A program made the translations under genes and the position numbers. A stretch of DNA of 64,000 bases from Clavibacter michiganensis (lineage in GTDB: Bacteria; Actinomycetota; Actinomycetes; Actinomycetales; Microbacteriaceae), in contig MDHJ01000001.1 of the NCBI GenBank assembly GCA_002150995.1, positions 1,116,001 through 1,180,000 of the forward strand. The letters are read 5' to 3'. Positions 25,832-34,150 of the stretch are shown here, piece after piece (position 1 is the stretch's first letter; every line of letters starts with the position of its first letter). The notes under the pieces were generated by a model. It saw only the letters and a list, made by a program, of their open reading frames with translations. It was not told where the DNA came from and did no database searches.

Positions 25832-27130
25832 ATGCCCTCCCGCACCCATCCTGCCTCCGGCCCCGCCGACCACCCCGTGCTCCACCCGGTCGCGCTCCTC
25901 GACGGGCTGCACGATGCGCTCGCCGCCCCGCTCCAGGAGGTGGCGCCGGCCATGTCCGGGCTCCTGCAGCCCGTGGTCGCGCACCGCGCGCTCGTGATCT
26001 TCACCGAGGACTGCACCGGCCGCCCCCGCAAGAAGGCGGGCGAGGCCGAGGTGGTGGAGAACGTCACCATCGCCGAGCTCGACCGGATCCTCGCGAGCCT
26101 CGACGGGGCGGACGCCGGCGGTGCCTGGGCCGTCGAGCACCCCGTGGGAGGCCGGCCCCGCACCGTTGCGGCGTGGCGGGCCGACACGGGGGCGCTCCTC
26201 GTGCTGGTGGATCCCGTCGCCGCGGACGACGACGTGCCCGGCGCACGGGAGCTGGTGCGGGCCCTGTGGCGGAGCGTCGCGCACGGGATCCGGGAGCAGG
26301 TCGCCGCGGCCCCGCCCGCGTACCTCGCCGAGGCACGGGCGGTCTCCTCCGAGCGCGCCCGGGTCGTCGCCGAGCTCGGCGACGCGCACGCGACCACCCT
26401 CGAGTCGCTGCTCGCGGTGCTGCGCAGCGCCCGCACCGGCGACGCGGCCGCCCGCCAGACCGCCGCCGACCTCGCCACCAACGCCATGGTGGAGCTCCGC
26501 GCCGCGTCCGACCGCGACCGCTCGCTCGGCGAGGAGCCCGTCGCCCGCGCGTTCGCCCGGCTCCGCGACGACCTCCGCCCGCTCGTGCGGTTCCGCGACC
26601 TCGACGTGCAGTTCGTGGAGCCGCCGGTCGACGGGCGCGCTCTCCCCGGGGAGGTCGCCCACGCGGGCCGCGCCATCGTGCGGGGCGCCGTGCTCGCGCT
26701 CGTGGAGGAGCCGGACGTCACGCGCGTGCGCATCCAGTGGGACTGCGACGGCAGCAACCTCCTGGTCGGGATCCGCGACGACGGCGCGGGCTCCACGACC
26801 GCCGACCTCGACGCGCTCCGGCGGCTGACCGACCGCGTCGCGGCGCTCGACGGCACGCTCGAGGTGGCCGCGACGCCCGGCTGGGGCTCCGAGATCGCCG
26901 TGCGCCTGCCGCTCGACGCGCCGGCGGCCGGCCTGGACGCCGCGGGGGAGGCCGGCCTCAGCGCACGTGAGCGGGAGGTGCTCGCGCTGGTCGCCGCCGG
27001 GTCGAGGAACCGCGCCATCGCCGCGTCGCTCGGGATCAGCGAGAACACCGTGAAGTTCCACGTCGCCAACCTGCTGCGGAAGATGGGCGCGTCCACGCGC
27101 GCGGAGCTCGCCGGGCTCGTGCGCGGCTGA
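25832..27130 (+). CDS. LuxR-type regulator fused to a degenerate histidine-kinase core
   Basis: 432 residues. The N-terminal 170 residues form an unrecognised sensory part. Residues about 170-230 resemble a NarL-type kinase dimerisation helix (SERARVVAELGDAHATTLES), but the position of the usual phospho-accepting His in ELHD is Gly. An HATPase-like domain follows, with IRDDGAGSTTADLDALRRL and GTLEVAATPGWGSEIAVRLP, and the last 60 residues are a LuxR helix-turn-helix (LSAREREVLALVAAG, SENTVKFHVANLLRK). It is divergent from hxlBA and is the obvious candidate to control them. TACGGT ends six bases before ATG 25832. The ligand or signal is unknown. Confidence 0.85.
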   Translation: MPSRTHPASGPADHPVLHPVALLDGLHDALAAPLQEVAPAMSGLLQPVVAHRALVIFTEDCTGRPRKKAGEAEVVENVTIAELDRILASLDGADAGGAWAVEHPVGGRPRTVAAWRADTGALLVLVDPVAADDDVPGARELVRALWRSVAHGIREQVAAAPPAYLAEARAVSSERARVVAELGDAHATTLESLLAVLRSARTGDAAARQTAADLATNAMVELRAASDRDRSLGEEPVARAFARLRDDLRPLVRFRDLDVQFVEPPVDGRALPGEVAHAGRAIVRGAVLALVEEPDVTRVRIQWDCDGSNLLVGIRDDGAGSTTADLDALRRLTDRVAALDGTLEVAATPGWGSEIAVRLPLDAPAAGLDAAGEAGLSAREREVLALVAAGSRNRAIAASLGISENTVKFHVANLLRKMGASTRAELAGLVRG

Positions 27131-27215
27131 CGCCGTCGGCGGCCGGCGGGTGACGCCGGAGATGACGGCCCTCCGAGGGGATGCGCGCGTTAACCCCATG
27201 GAAACCCAAGCTCCG

Positions 27216-27234
27216 TAAGGTAATGCTCACCGCC
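27216..27234. promoter_or_regulatory. Possible DtxR/IdeR-like iron box
   Basis: TAAGGTAATGCTCACCGCC matches the consensus TWAGGTWAGSCTWACCTWA at 14 of 19 positions by my count, 15 bases upstream of the 5'-nucleotidase start. The right half is weak, so this is tentative. Confidence 0.35.
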
Positions 27235-27248
27235 GCCTACGAACGAGG

Positions 27249-29405
27249 ATGTCCCGCATGCGCCCTGCCCCCACCCGCCGCCCGTCCGGAGCCGCGCGCT
27301 CCGGCGCCCTCGCCGTCGTGGCGGGCCTGTCCGCCACCGCGGTCCTCGGCCTCGGCGCCGCGCCCGCGTCCGCCGCGGAGGGCGACGTCGCCATCGACGT
27401 CTACTCCATCAACGACTTCCACGGGCGCCTGGAGACCACGTCGTCCACCGCGGGCGCCGCCGTCATCTCGGGCGCGTTCCAGCAGGCGAAGGCCGAGAAC
27501 CCGAACAGCACGCTCATCTCCGCAGGCGACAACATCGGCGCGAGCACCTTCACGTCGCTGTCGCAGCAGGACGAGCCCACGCTCGCCGCGCTGAACGCCA
27601 TGGGCGTGTCCGTGTCGACGCTCGGCAACCACGAGTTCGACCAGGGCCGGGACGACGTCGACGACCGCGTCGTCCCCGCGTCCGACTTCCCGTACATCTC
27701 CGCGAACCTGTACGAGAAGGGCACGACGGAGCACGCCTACGCGGCCTACGACGTGCAGGAGATCGGCGGCGTGCGCGTCGCGTTCGTCGGCGCCACGACC
27801 GAGTCCCTGCCCGAGCTCGTGAGCCCGGCCGGCCTCGCCACGCTCGACGTCGGCAGCGTCGTCGACTCCTCGACCGCGACCGCCCGCGCGCTCCGCGACG
27901 GCGACGACGCCAACGGCGAGGCCGACGTGGTCGTCCTCGTCGTGCACGAGGGCGCGTCCACCTCCGACGAGTCCGCGCTCACCGACGACTCGGTCTTCGG
28001 CCGCATCGTCACGGGCGTCCAGGCCGACGTCGACGCCGTGGTCTCCGGCCACACGCACCTCGGCTACGACTACGAGCTGCCCGTCGCCGGCAAGGCGTTG
28101 CCGTTGCCCGTGCTCCAGACCGGCAGCTACGGCACGAACCTCGGGCACCTGTCGCTCACGGTGGACCCCGCCACCAAGGCGCTCACCTCCATCTCGTCGG
28201 AGCTCGTCCCGCTCCTCACCGCTGAGGGGGAGCCGGCGTTCCCGGCCGATCCCGCCGTGCAGCGCATCGTCGACGACGCGGTCGCGGAGGCCGAGGTCAT
28301 CGGCAGCCGCACCGTGGGCGAGATCTCGGGCGACATCACGCGCGCCCGCCAGTCGGACGGCGCCGAGAACCGCGGCGGCGAGTCCACCATCGGCAACCTC
28401 GTCGCGGACGCGCAGCTGTGGGCGACCCAGGAGGACCTGGGCACCGAGATCGCGTTCATGAACCCGGGCGGCATCCGCCAGGACCTCACCGTCGCGTCCT
28501 CGGGCGCCGGCGACTCCGAGGGCGAGGTGACCTACAAGGAGGCCGCCATCGTGCAGCCGTTCGCCAACACCCTCACGGTCGCGCGGATCACGGGCGCGGG
28601 CGTGAAGGCCGTGCTCGAGCAGCAGTGGCAGCCCGAGGGCTCCTCGCGGCCGTTCCTCAAGCTCGGCCTGTCGCGCGACCTGACGTACACGTACGACCCG
28701 ACGGCCGCGCGCGGCGAGCGGATCACGGGCGTGTTCTTCCAGGGCGAGCCGGTGGATCCCGCGCGCGTCTTCACGATGGTGGCGAACAGCTTCCTCGCCG
28801 AGGGCGGCGACAACTTCACGGCGCTCGCGAACACCACCGAGCAGAGCGACTCCGGCCGCGTCGACCTCACCGCGTTCGTCGACTACATCACCGAGTTCTC
28901 GCCCGTCGACCCCGACTCGGCGACGCGGTCCGTCGGCATCGTCGACACCACGGGCGCCCGTCCCTCGGCCGGCCAGGAGCGCACGTACGAGCTCTCGTCG
29001 CTGCTGGTCTCGAACGCGCCGGTGCAGGACACGGAGGTGGTCACGCTCATCGACGGCGAGGAGGTCGCGCGCACGCCGATCGACGCCGCCGTGGTCGACA
29101 CGACCGACGAGCAGGGGCGCGCGAGCGTCCGCTTCACCGTCCCGGCCGACCTCGCGCCGGGTGCGCACCAGCTCGCGTTCCTGCTCCCGAGCACGGGCGC
29201 CTCGGTGCTCTACGCGCTCGACACGGCGGCCGGATCCGTGGTCCCGTCGGGCACGGGCGTCGTCCCGGCCCCGAGCACGGAGCCGACCCTCGCGGCGACC
29301 GGATCCGAGGCGGCTCCCGTCCTCGGCACCTCGCTCGCCGCGCTGGCGCTGGGCCTCGCGCTCGTCGCGTTCCGCCGCCGTGCCTCGGCGGCCGCGCGCC
29401 GCTGA
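27249..29405 (+). CDS. Cell-wall-anchored 5'-nucleotidase / UDP-sugar hydrolase family protein
   Basis: 718 residues. A signal peptide (basic start, hydrophobic core, cleavage near ASAAEGD) leads into a metallophosphatase domain with YSINDFHGRLE, SAGDNIGAS, GNHEFDQG and SGHTHLGY, then a 5'-nucleotidase C-terminal domain with FMNPGGIRQDL and NSFLAEGGDNF. The C-terminus is a sorting signal: LAATGSE at about residue 681, a hydrophobic helix and a basic tail. LAxTG is the form recognised by class E sortases of high-G+C actinobacteria. It probably releases phosphate and nucleosides from extracellular nucleotides. An ATG at 27258 is an alternative start. Confidence 0.93.
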   Translation: MSRMRPAPTRRPSGAARSGALAVVAGLSATAVLGLGAAPASAAEGDVAIDVYSINDFHGRLETTSSTAGAAVISGAFQQAKAENPNSTLISAGDNIGASTFTSLSQQDEPTLAALNAMGVSVSTLGNHEFDQGRDDVDDRVVPASDFPYISANLYEKGTTEHAYAAYDVQEIGGVRVAFVGATTESLPELVSPAGLATLDVGSVVDSSTATARALRDGDDANGEADVVVLVVHEGASTSDESALTDDSVFGRIVTGVQADVDAVVSGHTHLGYDYELPVAGKALPLPVLQTGSYGTNLGHLSLTVDPATKALTSISSELVPLLTAEGEPAFPADPAVQRIVDDAVAEAEVIGSRTVGEISGDITRARQSDGAENRGGESTIGNLVADAQLWATQEDLGTEIAFMNPGGIRQDLTVASSGAGDSEGEVTYKEAAIVQPFANTLTVARITGAGVKAVLEQQWQPEGSSRPFLKLGLSRDLTYTYDPTAARGERITGVFFQGEPVDPARVFTMVANSFLAEGGDNFTALANTTEQSDSGRVDLTAFVDYITEFSPVDPDSATRSVGIVDTTGARPSAGQERTYELSSLLVSNAPVQDTEVVTLIDGEEVARTPIDAAVVDTTDEQGRASVRFTVPADLAPGAHQLAFLLPSTGASVLYALDTAAGSVVPSGTGVVPAPSTEPTLAATGSEAAPVLGTSLAALALGLALVAFRRRASAAARR

Positions 29406-29421
29406 CGCGAGCGCGCCCGTG

Positions 29422-29466
29422 ACGGACGGGGCGGGTGCCGGGACGACCGGCGCCCGCCCCGTCCGT
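29422..29466 (+). terminator. Terminator of the 5'-nucleotidase gene, 20-bp stem
   Basis: 29422-29441 pairs with 29447-29466 over 20 positions (one G-T pair) around a 5-base loop; it begins 17 bases after the stop codon. Confidence 0.85.
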
Positions 29467-29514
29467 GCGTCCGGCGACCGTCGCGCCGGGCGCCGCCCGG
29501 CCTACGCTGGAGCG

Positions 29515-30942
29515 GTGTTCGAACTCCACCACCTCAGCGCGCAGGACCAGTGGGACCAGCTCCAGCGCGGCGAGGTCACGCCGACCGAGCTCGTGACGCA
29601 CTACCTCGAGCGCATCGAGCGGCTGGATCCGGGCCTCGGCGCGTTCACCACCGTCACCGCCGACCGCGCCCTCGCGCGCGCCCGCCACGTCGAGCGCGAG
29701 GTGCCGCGCACCGCTCCGCTGTGGGGCCTGCCGTTCGGCGACAAGGACCTCTCCGAGCGGGCGGGCGTCCGCACCACGTTCGGCTCGCGCCTCTTCCGCG
29801 ACCACGTGTCGGAGCGCACCGATCCGATCCCGCAGATCCTCGACGACGCCGGCGGCATCAGCCTCGGGAAGACGAGCGCGCCGGAGTTCGGCCTGCCCTC
29901 CTACACGGAGGGACTCGTCGCGCCTCCCGCGCGCACGCCGTGGGACACCACCCGCGGCGCCGGCGGGTCGAGCGGGGGAGCGGCGGTCGCCGTCTCCGCC
30001 GGCCTCCTGCCGTTCGCGCCCGGGACCGACGGCGGCGGATCCGTGCGCATCCCCGCCGCCGCCACCGGCCTCGTGGGCCTGAAGCCCTCCCGCGGCCTCG
30101 TGCCCGCGCAGTCCGGCCTGGAGTCGCTCGCCGGGCTCGTCGTCCCCGGACCGCTCGCCCGCGGGGTCGCCGACGCGGCCATGCTGCTCGACGCGATGAT
30201 CGGCCGGGTCAACGGCCGCATCCCGCACCCGTTCACCCTGCGCGCACCCGAGGACGGCGACGGCGACCTGCTGGGCGCGGCCGTCCGCGGCGAGGGCCGG
30301 TTCCAGATCGGCGTGATGACCACCTCGCCGTGGGACGACGCGTACGAGATCGTCCTCGACCCCTCCGCCCGCGACGCGCTCGCCGTCGCCGTGCGCGAGC
30401 TCGCGGACGTCGGCCACGGCCTCGAGGACCTGGCCCTCGCGCCCGATCCCACGTACGCCCCGGCGTTCCGCACGATCTGGCAGGTCGGTGCCGCCGGGAT
30501 CCCCGCCGAGGGCGCCGACCTGGAGCTCCTCGAGCCGCTCACGCGCTGGCTCGTGGAGCGGGGCCGTGCGCTCTCCGCCCGCGACCTGTCGCGCGCGCTC
30601 GCCCAGCTCACCGCGTTCGAGCGGAGCGTCATCGCGCAGTTCGCGCACGTGGACGCGGTGCTCACGCCGGCCCTCGCGATGGAGCCGCGCCCGCTCGGCT
30701 GGTACGACGCGGAGGACGGGGAGCGGAACTTCGCCCAGCAGGTGCGGTACACGCCGTACACGTCGTTCGCGAACGTCACGGGCCTGCCGGCGATCACGCT
30801 GCCCGTGCACCTCACCGACGACGGCCTGCCCATGGGCGTGCAGCTCATCGGCCGGCCGGGCGGGGAGGCGACGCTGCTCGCGATCGGGCGGCAGCTCGAA
30901 CGCCGCCTCGGCTGGCTGCGCCGTCACCCGCCGCAGTGGTGA
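29515..30942 (+). CDS. Amidase-signature family protein
   Basis: 475 residues with the Ser-cisSer-Lys amidase signature: the lysine in PFGDKDLSERAG, the glycine/serine loop TRGAGGSSGGAAVAV and the nucleophile region GTDGGGSVRIPAA. The family includes aliphatic amidases, aryl-acylamidases and GatA; the absence of neighbouring gatB/gatC makes a tRNA-transamidation role unlikely for this copy. GTG 29515 has TACGCT at 29503-29508, exactly six bases away and without Shine-Dalgarno sequence. The in-frame upstream extension runs through the preceding terminator and is rejected. Substrate unknown. Confidence 0.9.
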   Translation: MFELHHLSAQDQWDQLQRGEVTPTELVTHYLERIERLDPGLGAFTTVTADRALARARHVEREVPRTAPLWGLPFGDKDLSERAGVRTTFGSRLFRDHVSERTDPIPQILDDAGGISLGKTSAPEFGLPSYTEGLVAPPARTPWDTTRGAGGSSGGAAVAVSAGLLPFAPGTDGGGSVRIPAAATGLVGLKPSRGLVPAQSGLESLAGLVVPGPLARGVADAAMLLDAMIGRVNGRIPHPFTLRAPEDGDGDLLGAAVRGEGRFQIGVMTTSPWDDAYEIVLDPSARDALAVAVRELADVGHGLEDLALAPDPTYAPAFRTIWQVGAAGIPAEGADLELLEPLTRWLVERGRALSARDLSRALAQLTAFERSVIAQFAHVDAVLTPALAMEPRPLGWYDAEDGERNFAQQVRYTPYTSFANVTGLPAITLPVHLTDDGLPMGVQLIGRPGGEATLLAIGRQLERRLGWLRRHPPQW

Positions 30943-30973
30943 CGGCGGCGCGGGTCGGCATCCGGGTCGCGGC

Positions 30974-31711
30974 CTAGGCCAGCCCGGCGACGCCCTTCAC
31001 GATGGCCGTCACGGCGCCCGCGAAGGCGAGCACCACGACCGCCGCGCGGGCGGCGCGGGTCGGGATCCGCGGTGCGAGCAGCGTGCCCGCGCCGACGCCC
31101 GCGACGAGGGTCACGACGATGCCGATCCACGCGGCCGCCCCGAGGTCGGGCCACCGATCCGGCGCGAGGACGAGCTTCGTGATGAGCGACACCGCGCCCG
31201 TCGTGAGGAAGAACGGCTGCAGCGTGGCCGCGAACCCGCGCTGCTCCCAGCGGCTCACCACGGCGTAGACGCTGACGCTCGGGCCGCCGATGCCCGCCGC
31301 GGCGTTCATCACGCCCGCAGAGAAGCCGAAGCCGGCCATCACGCCGGGGCCGTCGATGACGCGGCTCGTCCGCCGGAGGGCGAGGGAGGTGGTGAGCGCC
31401 GCGACGAGCAGGCAGCCGATGCCGATCTCGAGCGCGGGCTCCGGCAGCAGGTAGGCGAGGAGCGCACCCGGCACGATGCCCACGACCGCGGGCCCGGCGA
31501 GCAGCAGGTACCGCCGCCACTCCACGTCGCGGACGGCGCTCGCGAGGATGAGGCCGGCCGACAGCACGCTGCACAGGTTCACGATCATCACGCCGTCGAA
31601 GGGCCCGAGGAGGATCACGAGCACCGGCGCCACCACGAGCGCGAACCCGAGGCCGGTCACGCGCTGGGCCACGGCGCCCACGAACACGGCGACGAGGACG
31701 GGGGCGATCAC
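30974..31711 (-). CDS. TauE/SafE family membrane permease
   Basis: 245 residues with about seven to eight transmembrane helices and the family features VGAVAQRVTGLGFALVVAP at the start and GFSAGVMNAAAGIGGPSVSV in the middle. Members are proposed exporters of sulfite or organosulfonate-type anions; substrate here is unknown. GTG 31711 is preferred over ATG 31777 because GGAGG lies upstream of it and the longer form would start inside the iron-box region of the divergent flavoprotein gene. Confidence 0.88.
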   Translation of the reverse strand: MIAPVLVAVFVGAVAQRVTGLGFALVVAPVLVILLGPFDGVMIVNLCSVLSAGLILASAVRDVEWRRYLLLAGPAVVGIVPGALLAYLLPEPALEIGIGCLLVAALTTSLALRRTSRVIDGPGVMAGFGFSAGVMNAAAGIGGPSVSVYAVVSRWEQRGFAATLQPFFLTTGAVSLITKLVLAPDRWPDLGAAAWIGIVVTLVAGVGAGTLLAPRIPTRAARAAVVVLAFAGAVTAIVKGVAGLA

Positions 31712-31756
31712 CCTGACATCCTCCCGTGGATCCGGCTCCCGACCGGGCGGACGCCC

Positions 31757-31803
31757 TCGACCGATGAGGTAAGGCATGCCATACTTAGGCTGTGCTTACC
31801 TCC
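31757..31803 (+). promoter_or_regulatory. Promoter with two DtxR/IdeR-like iron boxes
   Basis: TCGACC (31757-31762) and CATACT (31780-31785) with a 17-base spacer put the transcript start on the GTG at 31792. Box 1, TGAGGTAAGGCATGCCATA (31765-31783), matches the DtxR/IdeR consensus TWAGGTWAGSCTWACCTWA at 15 of 19 positions; box 2, TTAGGCTGTGCTTACCTCC (31785-31803), at 14 of 19 (my count). They would occlude the promoter when iron is plentiful. Confidence 0.72.
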
Positions 31804-32802
31804 TCCGCGACCCTCGCCAGCAGCAGCGCCGACGTGGAGCCCGCGGTCGAGGAGCAACCGGCGACCGTCGAGTCTCCCGAGGCGGAGCGCCCGGCGTACC
31901 GCCCCTTCGCGGCCCGCGTCGCGCGCACCGAGCGCCTGAGCCCCACGTTCCTCCGGATCACGTTCCAGGGCGAGGACCTCCGCGACTTCGGCGACGAGTG
32001 CCTCGACCAGCGCATCAAGCTGCTCCTGCCCGTCGCCGAGCACGGCCTGCCCGACCTGTCGGGCGTCGGCGGCGACGACTGGTTCGCCTGGTGGCGCGCC
32101 CTGCCGGACGCCGAGCGCAATCCGCTGCGCACGTACACGTCCCGCGCCGTCCGCCGCGAGGCCGGCGAGGTCGACGTGGACTTCGCCCTGCACGGCGACA
32201 TGGGCCCCGCGTCCCGCTGGGCGGGAGCCGCCCGGGTGGGCGACGACATCGTGCTCATCGGCCCCGACGCCCTGAGCCCCGCGCGCGGCCTCGGCATCGA
32301 GTGGCACCCCGGGCACGCGCGCTCGCTGCTCCTCGCGGGCGACGAGACGGCCGCGCCCGCCATCTGCAACATCCTCTCCTCCCTGCCGGACGACGCCGTG
32401 GGCTGCGCCTTCATCGAGGTCCCCGTCACGGGCGACCGCCTCGAGGTGCGCGTCCCGAAGGGCGTCAACCTCACCTGGCTCCCGCGCGACGGCCGGCCGA
32501 ACGGCTCCCGCCTCGAGGAGGCCGTGCGCCACTGGGTGGACTGCCACGTGAAGGTGGGCGCCATCGCCACCCCCGAGGTCGCGCTCGCCGCCGCGGAGCA
32601 GCCGCTCGCCGAGGACGACACGGACGCCATCGTGTGGGACGCGCCCATCGTCCACGAGGGCTCGACGCTCTACGCGTGGCTCGCCGGCGAGTCCGGCTGC
32701 ATCAAGGCCATGCGCCGCTTCCTCGTGCGCGACACCGGCATCGACCGCCGTCAGGTCGCGTTCATGGGCTACTGGCGCCGCGGCGCCGCCGAGGGGTCCT
32801 GA
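31792..32802 (+). CDS. Siderophore-interacting protein (FAD-dependent ferric-siderophore reductase)
   Basis: 336 residues of the SIP family (ViuB/YqjH-like), which reduces ferric siderophores in the cytoplasm to release iron. The FAD-binding barrel has RTYTSRAVRREAGEVDVDF and GPASRWAG; the C-terminal NAD(P)-binding half begins with SLLLAGDETAAPAICNIL and includes FIEVP and VNLTWLPR. The GTG start coincides with the predicted transcription start, so the mRNA is probably leaderless. Two iron-box-like sites overlap the promoter, indicating repression under iron sufficiency. A small related gene starts 2 bases after its stop. Confidence 0.93.
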   Translation: MLTSSATLASSSADVEPAVEEQPATVESPEAERPAYRPFAARVARTERLSPTFLRITFQGEDLRDFGDECLDQRIKLLLPVAEHGLPDLSGVGGDDWFAWWRALPDAERNPLRTYTSRAVRREAGEVDVDFALHGDMGPASRWAGAARVGDDIVLIGPDALSPARGLGIEWHPGHARSLLLAGDETAAPAICNILSSLPDDAVGCAFIEVPVTGDRLEVRVPKGVNLTWLPRDGRPNGSRLEEAVRHWVDCHVKVGAIATPEVALAAAEQPLAEDDTDAIVWDAPIVHEGSTLYAWLAGESGCIKAMRRFLVRDTGIDRRQVAFMGYWRRGAAEGS

Positions 32803-32804
32803 CC

Positions 32805-33209
32805 GTGGCCGGGGCGACCCGCTCGCGCACCGCGAAGGGCACCAAGCGCCAGGTCCTGCTCGTCACCGACGAGTCCGGCCTCGCCGAGGCGCAGGCGGCG
32901 CTCGCCGTCCTGCCCATGTGCACGCGCGGCAGCGTGTTCGTCGAGGTGCCGGATGCCTCGGTGGACGTGCGGCTCACGCATCCGCCGCGCATGGTGGTCA
33001 CGGTCATCTCGCGCGCCGGCCGGGGGACGGACGGCGCACCCGCGGAGCCCATGGTCGCGGTCGCACGGGCCGTGGGCGCGTGGGCGAGCGAGATGATGGT
33101 GTTCGCCGCGCCGATCTCCGACGAGCACCCCGTCACCGAGGTCAGCGTGCTGCTCGGCGGCCACGTCGGTGGCCATGACGACCTGCTGCACCTCCTCGCG
33201 ACGACCTGA
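32805..33209 (+). CDS. Stand-alone SIP C-terminal-like domain protein
   Basis: 134 residues, starting with GTG 2 bases after the siderophore-interacting protein stop, hence co-transcribed. Its sequence aligns by eye with the first half of that protein's C-terminal domain: QVLLVTDESGLAEA against SLLLAGDETAAPAI, SVFVEVPDA against AFIEVPVTG, and RMVVTVISRAGRG against VNLTWLPRDGRP. The FAD-binding half is absent, so it cannot be a complete reductase. It may act as a regulatory or pairing partner, or be a domain duplication. Iron control through the upstream boxes is inferred. Confidence 0.75.
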   Translation: MAGATRSRTAKGTKRQVLLVTDESGLAEAQAALAVLPMCTRGSVFVEVPDASVDVRLTHPPRMVVTVISRAGRGTDGAPAEPMVAVARAVGAWASEMMVFAAPISDEHPVTEVSVLLGGHVGGHDDLLHLLATT

Positions 33210-33253
33210 GCCGCGCGCGCACGATGCGCCCGCGCCCGCCGGCTCCGGTGCCG

Positions 33254-34150
33254 TCAGCCGCGGATCCCTCCGGCGCGGGTCGGAGCCCCGTCGGTCCCGG
33301 AGGCGAGCTCCAGCGCGGCCCACAGCTCACGGCCGAGACGCCGGTCGGCGGCCTGCGCCGTCGTCCTCCCGTCGGGGGTGAGCTGGTCGAAGTAGGTGCC
33401 GTTCGGCGCCGCGACGTCCGGCACCGACGCCAGCTGCACGAGCGGCACGGCGCCCGCCTCCGCCGAGATGCCGTAGGCGCCCATCGAGAGCGCGAGCACC
33501 GCCTTCATCACGGTGCTGTCGGACCCGAACGACGTGCGGACGAGCCCCGGGTGGAACGAGCACGCCTCGATGCCGAGCGGGCCGACGCGCTCGGCGAGCG
33601 TGCGCATCATCAGGATCATCATCGCCTTCGACGTGCCGTACGCCTGCCAGCCGCCGAGCCACGGGCGCTTCCGCCAGTCGAGGTCGTCGAGGCGCACGCG
33701 TCCCCACAGGTTCGCGCGGCTCGCCGTGCCGATGACCCGCACCGGGCTCTCCGCACCGCGCAGCCCGTCCTGCGTCTCCTCGAGCCGCGGCAGGAGGAGC
33801 CGGGTCAGGAGGAAGGGCGCGAGGACGTTGCGCTGGAAGGTGGTCTCGTGCCCGTCCACCGTCATCGCGCGCCGCGGCACGAGGCTGCCGGCGTTGAGGG
33901 CGAGCACGTGGATCCGCGGGCAGCTGTCGAGGAGCTTCGCCGCGAGGGCGCGCACGTCGTGCAGCCGGTCCATGTCGGCGAGCACATGGCGCGCGCCGAG
34001 CTCCGCGGCGATGCCGCGCGTGCGCTCCGGATCGCGCCCGACCACGACGATGTCGGCACCGCGGTCGTGCAGCTCCCGCGCCGCGATGCGCCCGATGCCG
34101 GAGCTCGCGCCCGTGATGACGACGGTGCGGCCCTCGAGCGGACCGGTCAC
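33254..34150 (-). CDS. Short-chain dehydrogenase, retinol-dehydrogenase/WW-oxidoreductase-like
   Basis: 298-residue SDR with TVVITGASSGIGRIAA, the LNAGSL motif, GTASRANL and the active-site YGTSKAMM. The layout (long C-terminal part with FHPGLVRTSFG) resembles the retinol dehydrogenase/protochlorophyllide reductase-like SDRs; substrate unknown. GTG 34150 overlaps the stop of the upstream gene in the GTGA arrangement, and that gene overlaps the reductase before it in the same way. The three form a tightly coupled operon 35968-33254. Confidence 0.88.
   Translation of the reverse strand: MTGPLEGRTVVITGASSGIGRIAARELHDRGADIVVVGRDPERTRGIAAELGARHVLADMDRLHDVRALAAKLLDSCPRIHVLALNAGSLVPRRAMTVDGHETTFQRNVLAPFLLTRLLLPRLEETQDGLRGAESPVRVIGTASRANLWGRVRLDDLDWRKRPWLGGWQAYGTSKAMMILMMRTLAERVGPLGIEACSFHPGLVRTSFGSDSTVMKAVLALSMGAYGISAEAGAVPLVQLASVPDVAAPNGTYFDQLTPDGRTTAQAADRRLGRELWAALELASGTDGAPTRAGGIRG

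Noticed and set aside
31712-31777. ATG 31777 as start of the TauE/SafE gene
   Set aside because: It would place the start inside the iron-box region of the divergent gene, without a ribosome site; GTG 31711 has GGAGG upstream.
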